Shown here piece after piece: positions 1 through 4,982 of a DNA stretch of 7,371 bases. A program made the position numbers and the translations under genes. The notes under the pieces were generated by a model, which was not told the origin of the DNA, searched no databases, and saw nothing but the letters and a program-made list of their open reading frames with translations. Location: contig JACMQJ010000527.1 in NCBI GenBank assembly GCA_014377055.1, positions 1 through 7,371 of the forward strand, in the 5' to 3' direction. How positions within the stretch are numbered: position 1 is the stretch's first letter; every line of letters starts with the position of its first letter. The DNA comes from Candidatus Sericytochromatia bacterium. Its GTDB lineage: Bacteria; Cyanobacteriota; Sericytochromatia; UBA7694; JACMQJ01.

Positions 1-418
1 TGATCTTGCTATAGGTTCAAGGCATGATTTTGATCCATGTGTAACTGTTAGTAACATTATAGAAAGAAAACTAAAGAGTAGTATATTTAATTATATAGTC
101 AAAACTTCTGTTTTATCAGATTTTAATGACACACAATGTGGCTTTAAGCTTTTTGTTAAAGAAATTGCTCAAAAATTATTTTCTGCTCAAAAGTTAGCAG
201 GTTATGGTTTTGATGTTGAAATACTCTATTTGGCAATAAAATCTGGATTTAAATGTAAAGAGGTTGCCATAAACTGGAAATATACTCCAACTAGTAAAGT
301 TAGATTAATAGATGATTCAATCAAAATTGTCAAAGAAATTTTACAAATAAAAGAAATACACAAAAATACATTTATGGATAATCGAATTATGCCATCAAAA
401 CAAGCCATTGTTATATAG
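1..418 (+). CDS. GT2 family glycosyltransferase, DPM1/Alg5-like (3' end only)
   Basis: This is the C-terminal 138 residues of a gene that enters from the left edge; the reading phase starts at base 2 and the stop is TAG at 416-418. Two motifs support the call: DTQCGFK (128-148) and GYGFDVEILYLA (around 203-238). Both are typical of the C-terminal half of DPM1/Alg5-type GT2 enzymes, where the acceptor side and the conserved D-x-E pair lie. The later W-x-Y-x-P-x-SKVRL-x-DD segment also matches the family's usual W...SKV...DS ending. Enzymes of this group move a sugar from a nucleotide sugar to a polyprenyl phosphate, or to other acceptors, at the inner face of the membrane. No membrane segments follow the catalytic domain, so this is the short, soluble form rather than the kind with C-terminal helices. 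The donor and acceptor cannot be told. An internal TTG at 230 is not a start, because the family homology runs through it. Confidence 0.88.
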   Translation, partial: DLAIGSRHDFDPCVTVSNIIERKLKSSIFNYIVKTSVLSDFNDTQCGFKLFVKEIAQKLFSAQKLAGYGFDVEILYLAIKSGFKCKEVAINWKYTPTSKVRLIDDSIKIVKEILQIKEIHKNTFMDNRIMPSKQAIVI

Positions 419-526
419 TTTATTTATTTTTATGAGTCAAAGATAATATTTCATCAAAAATTATTTTATTCTTATCTTTAACTTAATTTTAGCTTAATCT
501 ATAGGTGGTAAGTTTTTTCATAAAAA

Positions 527-535
527 TGATATATT
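527..535 (+). promoter_or_regulatory. Possible extended -10 promoter element for the glycine-zipper gene
   Basis: TGA followed by TATATT fits an extended -10 element about 44 bases before the ATG at 579. No convincing -35 hexamer sits 17 bp upstream, so the call rests on the -10 and on the gene standing alone between non-coding gaps. AT-rich sequence gives many chance matches, so confidence is low. Confidence 0.3.
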
Positions 536-578
536 TAAATTATAAACTTAAATAAAATTAATTAGGAGTTAAAATATT

Positions 579-1466
579 ATGGATGCTAAATTAAAAGGTT
601 TGAATCTAAGTCAACCAAGACAATTGACAGCACCTGACCAATTAGTTAAAAAATCTCAACAAGCTGAAGCTCCATCTCAGGATAATACTCCTGCACAAAA
701 TAATGATTCTAGTCTTGCTCAAAATGATAGCTTCAAAAATAAAAGCAATATTAATATGACAAATTCTATTAGTAGTGGTCTTGGTGGTGGTATTGCAGCA
801 GCTACAACAGCAAAAGACATGGGTATTATTGGTGAAAGTATGAGATCTTTTACTGTTCAAAACTCCATGAGTGAACTTCAAGATCGTATGAATAATGGTG
901 GAAGTAGTGGTTATAACAATACTCCAAGTTATGATAATAGTTATAACAACAACAGTTACAGTAATAATAATAGTTATTCCAACAACAACGATTATGGAGC
1001 AACCGAATTTGTTAGAAGAAGAGGCTATGGTAGGGTAGAATTTACACCTAATAGTAGATATGGGAGAGTTGAATCACTTGGTGTTAACTCACCAGAAGCA
1101 AATCTTGCAATGAAGAGCCTTGCTGGTGGAGCATTACAAGGTGCTAAATTTGGTGGAATAATAGGTGGTATAACTTCATCTGTTGTAAATGCTTACAAAG
1201 TATTAACAGGAAAAGAAAAAGGATCAGAAGGTGTTGGTTCAGTTGTAGCGGATACAGTTACAGCAAGTCTTTCGGGAGCAGGTGGAGCATTACTTGGTGG
1301 TGGAACTGCTTTAGGTTTAGGCTTAATTGGAATCGGTGGATTACCTGGAATTATATTAGCAACAGGTATTGGGGCAGCAGGTGCTGTAGGCTCACAAGTA
1401 TTAATGCAAAAATCTGGTTTGTATGACTCAATCAAAGACAAAGTTAAAGGTTACTTGTCCAAATAA
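579..1466 (+). CDS. Glycine-zipper protein with Asn/Ser/Tyr-rich linker, function unknown
   Basis: This 295-residue protein is not recognised as a named family. Residues 1-60 are polar and rich in Gln, Asn and Ser, with no signal peptide. Residues 117-139 form an imperfect SY(S/N)NNN repeat. Residues 146-166 are Arg-rich and hold a duplicated YGRVE motif (150-154 and 161-165). Residues 176-276 are a hydrophobic, Gly/Ala-rich domain full of GxxxG-type patterns, broken by a polar hinge (TGKEKGSEG, 210-218). The end is a charged amphipathic segment (283-294). Glycine zippers of this kind pack helices in membranes or in oligomeric assemblies. A membrane-active or self-assembling role is therefore an inference, and structural, secreted or toxin-like roles are all open. 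The ATG is supported by AGGAG at 564-568, ten bases upstream. The gene stands alone with its own terminator. Confidence 0.8.
   Translation: MDAKLKGLNLSQPRQLTAPDQLVKKSQQAEAPSQDNTPAQNNDSSLAQNDSFKNKSNINMTNSISSGLGGGIAAATTAKDMGIIGESMRSFTVQNSMSELQDRMNNGGSSGYNNTPSYDNSYNNNSYSNNNSYSNNNDYGATEFVRRRGYGRVEFTPNSRYGRVESLGVNSPEANLAMKSLAGGALQGAKFGGIIGGITSSVVNAYKVLTGKEKGSEGVGSVVADTVTASLSGAGGALLGGGTALGLGLIGIGGLPGIILATGIGAAGAVGSQVLMQKSGLYDSIKDKVKGYLSK
927..995 (+). repeat. Imperfect SYxNNN-coding repeat inside the glycine-zipper gene
   Basis: About four units encode Ser-Tyr followed by Asn-rich triplets (residues 117-139). The units use different synonymous codons (AAT runs in one, AAC runs in the next; AGT and TCC for Ser). 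The repeat is thus kept at protein level and is not a fresh DNA slippage product. It probably forms a flexible low-complexity linker between the polar N-terminus and the glycine-zipper domain. Confidence 0.75.
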
Positions 1467-1478
1467 GATTCAAGCTTT

Positions 1479-1516
1479 AAAAACATCTAAGAACAATTAT
1501 TCTTAGATGTTTTTTT
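1479..1516 (+). terminator. Strong intrinsic terminator after the glycine-zipper gene
   Basis: A perfect 15-bp stem (1479-1493 paired with 1500-1514) encloses a 6-base loop, CAATTA, and is followed by T residues to 1516. It begins 12 bases after the stop codon. The A-run on the 5' side and the T-run on the 3' side make it potentially bidirectional, but only the plus strand has a gene feeding into it. It separates this gene from thymidine kinase downstream. Confidence 0.92.
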
Positions 1517-1539
1517 ATGCAAATATTCTTTAATCTAAT

Positions 1540-1568
1540 TTTAGTAGTTAGACAAAATAATGTATAAT
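1540..1568 (+). promoter_or_regulatory. Promoter for thymidine kinase
   Basis: A perfect -10 hexamer, TATAAT, lies at 1563-1568. With a 17-bp spacer the -35 position holds TTTAGT (1540-1545), a poor match to TTGACA. The spot is right: just past the upstream terminator and about 45 bases before the GTG start. The -10 is convincing and the -35 is tentative. Confidence 0.55.
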
Positions 1569-1613
1569 TTTATCTCATAGTAAATTTTTAATGATTAAAA
1601 AAGAAGTGGATTT

Positions 1614-2222
1614 GTGGCAATAAATTTTAGAGAAATAGGACATAAAACAGGATGGGTAGAGGTTATTTGTGGTGTTATGTTCAGTGGAAAATCAGAAGAG
1701 CTTATTCGTAGAATAAAAAGAGCGACCATAGCTAAACAAAAAGTTCAAGTTTTTAAGCCTGATATTGATAATCGTTATGATCCACTTTTTGTTAATTCTC
1801 ACAGTGGTATTAAAGTCCAAGCACTCAGTATTAAACAAGATGCTAAGATTTTGGATTATATAGATCCAGATACAAATGTTGTCGCAATAGATGAAATTCA
1901 GTTTTTTAGCCAAGATATAATTCAAGATATTGAAAAAATAGCAGGTATGGGTATTAGAGTTATACTTGCAGGATTAGATTTAGATTTTAAAGGACAACCT
2001 TTTGGTATAATGCCACAAATATTATGTATTGCTGAATATGTAGATAAACTACATGCAATATGCGTCAAATGTACATCTCCAGCAACTAGAACCCAAAGAT
2101 TAATTAATGATCAACCTGCTCGTTACGAAGATCCTATTATTCTTGTGGGTGCTTCAGAATCTTATGAGCCAAGATGTAGGGATTGTCATATAATTTTGGT
2201 TAAAGAGATGCAATTAGCTTAA
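1614..2222 (+). CDS. tdk: Thymidine kinase (type II, TK1-like)
   Basis: This enzyme phosphorylates thymidine with ATP to give dTMP in the pyrimidine salvage pathway in the cytoplasm. The 202 residues match the usual length of bacterial TK1-type enzymes. The P-loop is GVMFSGKS (20-27). The Walker B-like VVAIDEIQFF (89-98) carries the expected catalytic Glu94. The zinc site is made of C150-x2-C153 and C188-x2-C191, with His192 next to it. Between them lies the lasso loop that covers the thymidine base (about 159-186, RTQR, the ARYEDP stretch, and VGASESYEP). All key residues are present. The start is GTG at 1614: the frame is closed upstream by TAA at 1596-1598, no other usual start lies between, and a purine-rich AGAAG at 1602-1606 can serve as ribosome site. 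The last nine bases overlap the end of the convergent membrane protein gene. Confidence 0.97.
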   Translation: MAINFREIGHKTGWVEVICGVMFSGKSEELIRRIKRATIAKQKVQVFKPDIDNRYDPLFVNSHSGIKVQALSIKQDAKILDYIDPDTNVVAIDEIQFFSQDIIQDIEKIAGMGIRVILAGLDLDFKGQPFGIMPQILCIAEYVDKLHAICVKCTSPATRTQRLINDQPARYEDPIILVGASESYEPRCRDCHIILVKEMQLA

Positions 2223-2879
2223 TTTATTTTTTTCATGTATAAGATAGGTTACGCCAAATAAAATAATCCATGTAATCGAAAAAAGTATTATATTTAATAT
2301 TTTTTCCAAAGAAAAACTGCCAGTTAAAAAAATAGGTATTATGTAGCAATATATTATTATTTGAGGAATAACACCTATTATTGTACCTTTAATATAATCC
2401 TTGGTCTTTATGGATGTTATACCCGAAGCATAACAAATCATAGAAAAGGAAAATACGGAAGTTGCACGAATTAATGTCATATACAAAAACCCATCTTGTT
2501 GGATTTTTTGATTAAAGGTTTGCCATTTATTACCAAATTTTTTTTCTATACCTTTTAAATTAAATTTTCGGGCAATAAAAAAAAGTATTATACTTGAGAT
2601 ATAACAGCCCATTAAGCCGAATAAAGAACCATAAAAAGGAGGTAAAATTGTTCCAATTGTAATTAAAAATATTGAAGCTGGAATATAAAAAACCATTGCT
2701 ATTACAAATACGCATAAATAAACTATTGGTATCAGCTTTCCATAAGGTTTGAGATACAAAGCAATATTTTCTTTAGTTAATATTTGAGAAATGCCAAAAT
2801 GTTTATAAATATAAATAAGTATAAATAACAAAGAAAAAACTAATACAGGTTTTAAGATCTTTTTAAATCCTTGTTTCAT
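2214..2879 (-). CDS. VTT-domain (TVP38/TMEM64, DedA-like) membrane protein
   Basis: This is a 221-residue integral membrane protein with about six hydrophobic stretches: 11-28, 49-73, 78-103, 132-154, 165-186 and 194-213. The G84-x3-G88-x2-G91 segment, the FIAR at 101-104, Arg138 inside a re-entrant-like stretch that ends at G153, and GTIIGVIP (165-172) follow the VTT-domain pattern. Members of this superfamily are linked to lipid scrambling or flippase activity and to membrane homeostasis. The substrate here cannot be told. In many relatives a proline follows the key arginine by three residues, but here the sequence is RATS. The gene starts 33 bases after the acyl carrier protein stop and is probably co-transcribed with it. 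There is no good Shine-Dalgarno site before the ATG, so translation may be weak. Its 3' end overlaps tk on the other strand. Confidence 0.82.
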   Translation of the reverse strand: MKQGFKKILKPVLVFSLLFILIYIYKHFGISQILTKENIALYLKPYGKLIPIVYLCVFVIAMVFYIPASIFLITIGTILPPFYGSLFGLMGCYISSIILFFIARKFNLKGIEKKFGNKWQTFNQKIQQDGFLYMTLIRATSVFSFSMICYASGITSIKTKDYIKGTIIGVIPQIIIYCYIIPIFLTGSFSLEKILNIILFSITWIILFGVTYLIHEKNKLS

Positions 2880-2912
2880 AATATTAGTTTTTAAATTACT
2901 TTTCTAGACCAT

Positions 2913-3191
2913 TTAAAATTGGTTTTTAGAAATAAACAACTCAATATAACTAACAGCTTGTTGAACAGTAGTTAATTTTTCGGCTTCATCGTCAGGAATT
3001 GACAATTTAATGTCTTTATAAGCGTCTTCAAGAGCCATCATTAACTCAACTGTATCAAGAGAATCAGCTCCTAAATCATTAATAAAATGAGAATTAGCAT
3101 GAACATCTTTTTCATCAACTCCAAGTTGCTCAACTACCAACTCAGTGACTTTTTTCATTACTTCATCTGTATTAACTTTTTCTGCTTTCAT
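2913..3191 (-). CDS. acpP: Acyl carrier protein
   Basis: This small acidic protein carries growing acyl chains as thioesters on a 4'-phosphopantetheine arm during type II fatty acid synthesis. The attachment site is Ser44 in the motif LGADSLDTVELMMALE. The second conserved block, IPDDEAEKLTTVQQAVSYI, follows as in typical AcpP. It is 92 residues long, against about 77-80 in most bacteria. The extra length comes from several N-terminal residues, about three extra residues between helices II and III (DAYKDIKLSIP where relatives have a shorter EEF-x3-IP), and a short tail. No fab gene is nearby, so assignment to the main fatty acid pathway is by sequence only; a specialised carrier protein is possible. 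The start has GGAGG six bases upstream (3198-3202). The VTT gene follows 33 bases downstream. Confidence 0.93.
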   Translation of the reverse strand: MKAEKVNTDEVMKKVTELVVEQLGVDEKDVHANSHFINDLGADSLDTVELMMALEDAYKDIKLSIPDDEAEKLTTVQQAVSYIELFISKNQF

Positions 3192-3241
3192 CTCATGCCT
3201 CCAATTAATAAAATACTTATTAACTACTATCTTTGAATATT

Positions 3242-3270
3242 ATTCTATCACTTTGTTATTAGATATTGAA
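3242..3270 (-). promoter_or_regulatory. Promoter for the acyl carrier protein gene
   Basis: Read on the minus strand, an extended -10 (TGA-TAGAAT, 3242-3250) is preceded at 17 bp by TTCAAT (3265-3270), which matches TTGACA at three positions. It lies about 50 bases before the ATG at 3191. The extended -10 could make up for the weak -35. Confidence 0.45.
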
Positions 3271-3280
3271 AGTTAATAAC
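3255..3280. repeat. Inverted repeat over the acyl carrier protein promoter
   Basis: GTTATTA (3255-3261) and TAATAAC (3274-3280) are perfect inverted copies 12 bases apart, and the match extends outward by a few G-T and A-T pairs. No T-run follows on either strand, so it is not an intrinsic terminator. It spans the proposed -35 and could be an operator or a loose processing hairpin at the end of the ter operon transcript. Confidence 0.4.
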
Positions 3281-3318
3281 GAAAAATATATAGATATTTT
3301 AGACTAATTAATTTTTTA

Positions 3319-3573
3319 TTATTCTTTATTGCGAATAATTTTATCCATTCTTTCAATCAACTCGTTGATTTGATTAAAAGAATAATGTTTTTCATCAAGA
3401 ACTTTATTAACATACAATTTAAAAACAAAAGTTTCATCTGCTTCATTTACTGAAACAACAAAGCCCATATTTCTGTCAGGCATATTATAAAAATTCTTTA
3501 GAAGGACAAAAAATCCATCTCTTTGCCAATATTTTAATTGATTTGTAAACGCTGTTACTGCATCTTCTGACAT
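3319..3573 (-). CDS. Unrecognised 84-residue protein, last gene of the terD operon
   Basis: I do not recognise this family. The 84-residue product has no signal peptide or membrane helix and looks like a small soluble alpha/beta protein. It has a helical start (5-18), three likely beta segments (21-26, 37-42 and 47-55) and a C-terminal charged helix (66-82, with the NELIERMDKIIRNK pattern). The middle holds FYNMPDRNMGF and aromatic residues at W16, Y15, F21, F22, F28 and Y29. There are no cysteines or metal-binding clusters. Its ATG directly follows the TAA of the second terD (TAAATG), and the only ribosome site, GGAG at 3585-3588, lies inside the last codons of that terD. Translation is therefore probably coupled. 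The tight coupling argues that it is a real gene working with, or controlled together with, the TerD proteins. Any function is inference. Confidence 0.8.
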   Translation of the reverse strand: MSEDAVTAFTNQLKYWQRDGFFVLLKNFYNMPDRNMGFVVSVNEADETFVFKLYVNKVLDEKHYSFNQINELIERMDKIIRNKE

Positions 3574-4158
3574 TTAGTTTATTTCTCCATCATAATATCT
3601 TTTTACTATTGCTTCTAAACCTTGATTGTATCCTGTTCCTACAGCAGACATTCTCCACTCACCATTATGTAAATATACCTCTGCCATGATCATTGCTGTT
3701 TCTGTACTGTAATCTTCACCAAGATCATACTTTGCTATCTCTTTTCCTGTTTCTTCATTAACTAATCTAATAAATGAATGAGAAACTTGACCAAAACTTT
3801 GCTTTCTTTTTTGTGCATCATGAATAGTTACAACAAAAACAAGTTTTTTTACTTCGGAACTAATTTTACTAAAATCAATTTTTATTTGTTCATCATCACC
3901 ATTACCAGAGCCAGTGAGATTATCTCCTGTATGTTCTACAGAACCGTCAGGACTTTTTAGATTGTTATAAAAAATAAAATGATAATCAGACACGATTTTT
4001 TCATTTGCTCCAATCATAAAACAAGATGCATCAAGATCAAAATCAAATCCAGAATCTCCACTTTTTATATCCCAACCTAATCCCAAAATTATTTTTTTTA
4101 GTCCAGGTGCTTCTTTTTCGAGGGATATTTTTTGTCCTTTACTTAAGGTTATCGACAT
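3574..4158 (-). CDS. terD: TerD family protein, second copy
   Basis: This 194-residue protein is a single TerD domain (tellurium-resistance/stress family). It shows the family opening LSKGQKISLEKEAPGL (5-20), GLGWD (26-30), the acidic block DFDLDAS (39-45), and a second acidic segment, HTGDNLTGSGNGDDE (76-90). The two acidic blocks form the paired calcium site known from TerD structures, and all acidic ligands look intact. The family is cytoplasmic and membrane-associated and is tied to tellurite, phage and oxidative stress responses; its molecular job is not settled. By an ungapped hand alignment it is about 70% identical to the neighbouring copy, so the pair arose by tandem duplication and then diverged. 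It ends in a different tail (RYYDGEIN), and the codons for that tail supply the ribosome site of the next gene. AAGGA at 4169-4173, ten bases upstream, supports the ATG. The paralogues terD, terE and terZ cannot be separated by sequence alone. Confidence 0.94.
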   Translation of the reverse strand: MSITLSKGQKISLEKEAPGLKKIILGLGWDIKSGDSGFDFDLDASCFMIGANEKIVSDYHFIFYNNLKSPDGSVEHTGDNLTGSGNGDDEQIKIDFSKISSEVKKLVFVVTIHDAQKRKQSFGQVSHSFIRLVNEETGKEIAKYDLGEDYSTETAMIMAEVYLHNGEWRMSAVGTGYNQGLEAIVKRYYDGEIN

Positions 4159-4176
4159 TTTAAATTAGTCCTTTTA

Positions 4177-4195
4177 GGGCTTATACAATAAGCCC
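4177..4195. repeat. Perfect palindrome (REP-like) in the terD-terD gap
   Basis: GGGCTTAT (4177-4184) and ATAAGCCC (4188-4195) form an 8-bp perfect stem around a 3-base loop. On the minus strand the context reads TGTAGGGGC before the stem, which resembles a widely scattered class of extragenic palindromes starting TGTAGGGGC. This likeness is from memory. In the direction of the terD transcript no U-run follows, so it is not a terminator for that operon. On the plus strand a T-run begins a few bases later (4200-4207), but no plus-strand gene needs it. Confidence 0.6.
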
Positions 4196-4210
4196 CTACA
4201 TTTTTTTATT

Positions 4211-4289
4211 CCTAACTCTTTTTTTGTCCTTTCCTTATTCCCTTCGTTTGTAAAAGAATGTTAGGATTGATTTCTTAGAGAGAGTTAGG
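4211..4289. repeat. Inverted repeat element between the two terD genes
   Basis: CCTAACTCT (4211-4219) is repeated in perfect inversion as AGAGTTAGG (4281-4289), 61 bases apart. A third, partial copy (GTTAGGA, 4260-4266) lies inside. The right arm runs on into a G-run that ends next to the stop codon of the first terD (4296-4298). It has no coding capacity. It looks like a small non-autonomous repeat or degenerate MITE; alternatively it could fold as a mutually exclusive stem in the terD transcript. Confidence 0.5.
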
Positions 4290-4295
4290 GGGGAG

Positions 4296-4865
4296 TTATT
4301 GATGCTGACTCAAAACAGCTTGCAACCCACCAGCATAACCAGAACCAAGAGCTGTTAACTTCCATTCATTATTATGTTTATATAGTTCAGCCATAAGCAT
4401 TGCGGTTTCTGTACTGTAATCTTCACCAAGATCAAATTTTGCTATTTCTTGATTACTATCAGCATTAACAAGTCGGACAAACGAATTAGCTACTTGACCA
4501 AAGTTTTGTTTTCTTTTTTCTGCTTCATGGATAGTTACTACAAAAACTATTTTTTTGACATCAGCTGAAACTTTATCCAGGTTAACTTTGATTTGCTCAT
4601 CATCACCATCTCCACCACCAGTCAAATTATCACCTGTATGCTCTACAGCACCATCAGGACTTTTTAAATTATTATAAAAAATAAAATGTTGATCAGAAAC
4701 AATTTTATTATTTTCACCTAACATAAAACATGAAGCATCAAGATCAAAGTCAAGACCTGTATCACTTTGCTTAACATCCCAACCCAAACCAACAATTACA
4801 TTTTTTAATCCAGGTGCTTCTTTTTCAAGAGATATTTTTTGCCCTTTACTTAAACTTATAGCCAT
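4296..4865 (-). CDS. terD: TerD family protein, first copy
   Basis: This is a single-domain TerD protein of 189 residues and the promoter-proximal gene of the small ter operon. The sequence shows LSKGQKISLEKEAPGL (5-20), GLGWD (26-30), DFDLDAS (39-45), and HTGDNLTGGGDGDDE (76-90). The acidic clusters are those that bind calcium in TerD. The stretch FDLGEDYSTETAMLMAELY, about 50 residues before the end, is also family-typical. The start is taken as ATG at 4863-4865, giving MAISLSKGQ like its paralogue. The frame stays open five codons further to a TTG at 4880, but those codons are themselves the Shine-Dalgarno GGAGGAG (4872-4878), correctly spaced at six bases from the ATG. No terA, terB, terC or terZ lies in view. 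The role in tellurite or other stress is family knowledge and is not shown here. Confidence 0.95.
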   Translation of the reverse strand: MAISLSKGQKISLEKEAPGLKNVIVGLGWDVKQSDTGLDFDLDASCFMLGENNKIVSDQHFIFYNNLKSPDGAVEHTGDNLTGGGDGDDEQIKVNLDKVSADVKKIVFVVTIHEAEKRKQNFGQVANSFVRLVNADSNQEIAKFDLGEDYSTETAMLMAELYKHNNEWKLTALGSGYAGGLQAVLSQHQ

Positions 4866-4871
4866 GTTATT

Positions 4872-4878
4872 CTCCTCC
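4872..4878 (-). promoter_or_regulatory. Shine-Dalgarno site that decides the first terD start
   Basis: GGAGGAG on the minus strand lies six bases before the ATG at 4865. It rules out the longer TTG start at 4880, which would place the ribosome site inside the coding sequence. It is the strongest ribosome site in the window. Confidence 0.9.
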
Positions 4879-4883
4879 AAAAT

Positions 4884-4902
4884 TTAAGAATTTACTTCTT
4901 AA
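4884..4902 (-). promoter_or_regulatory. Hairpin in the terD leader
   Basis: On the minus strand TTAAGAA, five loop bases (GTAAA) and TTCTTAA form a perfect 7-bp stem that ends five bases before the Shine-Dalgarno site. The stem is AT-rich and weak. It could influence translation start or message stability, or it may be chance. Confidence 0.35.
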
Positions 4903-4920
4903 TAATTATTAATGATATAC

Positions 4921-4949
4921 ATTCTACTTGTTATTTAAGCTTTTGTCTA
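4921..4949 (-). promoter_or_regulatory. Promoter of the terD-terD-orf84 operon
   Basis: On the minus strand the -35 is TAGACA (4944-4949) and the -10 is TAGAAT (4921-4926). Each matches the sigma-70 consensus at five of six positions, and the spacer is exactly 17 bp. It lies between the helicase stop and the first terD and leaves a leader of about 50 bases. This is the best full promoter in the window. Confidence 0.7.
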
Positions 4950-4982
4950 TTTAGAAAAAAATATTAAATGTTAAAATACAAA

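Noticed and set aside
226..408. Open frame on the minus strand inside the glycosyltransferase gene
   Set aside because: It is a shadow of the plus-strand gene, has no ribosome site and shows no recognisable protein features.
439..479. Inverted repeat AAAGATAA/TTATCTTT after the glycosyltransferase gene
   Set aside because: The 8-bp AT-only stem has a 25-base loop and no T-run, too weak to call a terminator.
642..881. Minus-strand open frame rich in Thr and Cys inside the glycine-zipper gene
   Set aside because: Its odd composition comes from reading Asn/Gln-rich codons backwards; no start signal.
927..995. CRISPR-like or tandem DNA repeat
   Set aside because: Units are short, differ by synonymous codons and lie inside a coding sequence; there are no spacers.
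1193..1441. Minus-strand Pro/Ala-rich open frame
   Set aside because: It is the reverse of Gly/Ala-rich codons in the glycine-zipper domain, not a separate gene.
1692..1925. Minus-strand open frame inside thymidine kinase
   Set aside because: Fully contained in a well-supported gene, with no family features of its own.
2909..2930. Possible hairpin ACCA...TGGT near the end of the acyl carrier gene
   Set aside because: The stem is broken by a mismatch and the T-run lies on the wrong side for the minus-strand transcript.
3778..3960. Plus-strand open frame inside the second terD
   Set aside because: It lies antisense to the calcium-site region of a conserved gene; low-complexity translation without support.
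4866..4880. Longer first terD starting with TTG at 4880
   Set aside because: The extra codons are the Shine-Dalgarno GGAGGAG itself, and the paralogue starts at the position of the internal ATG.
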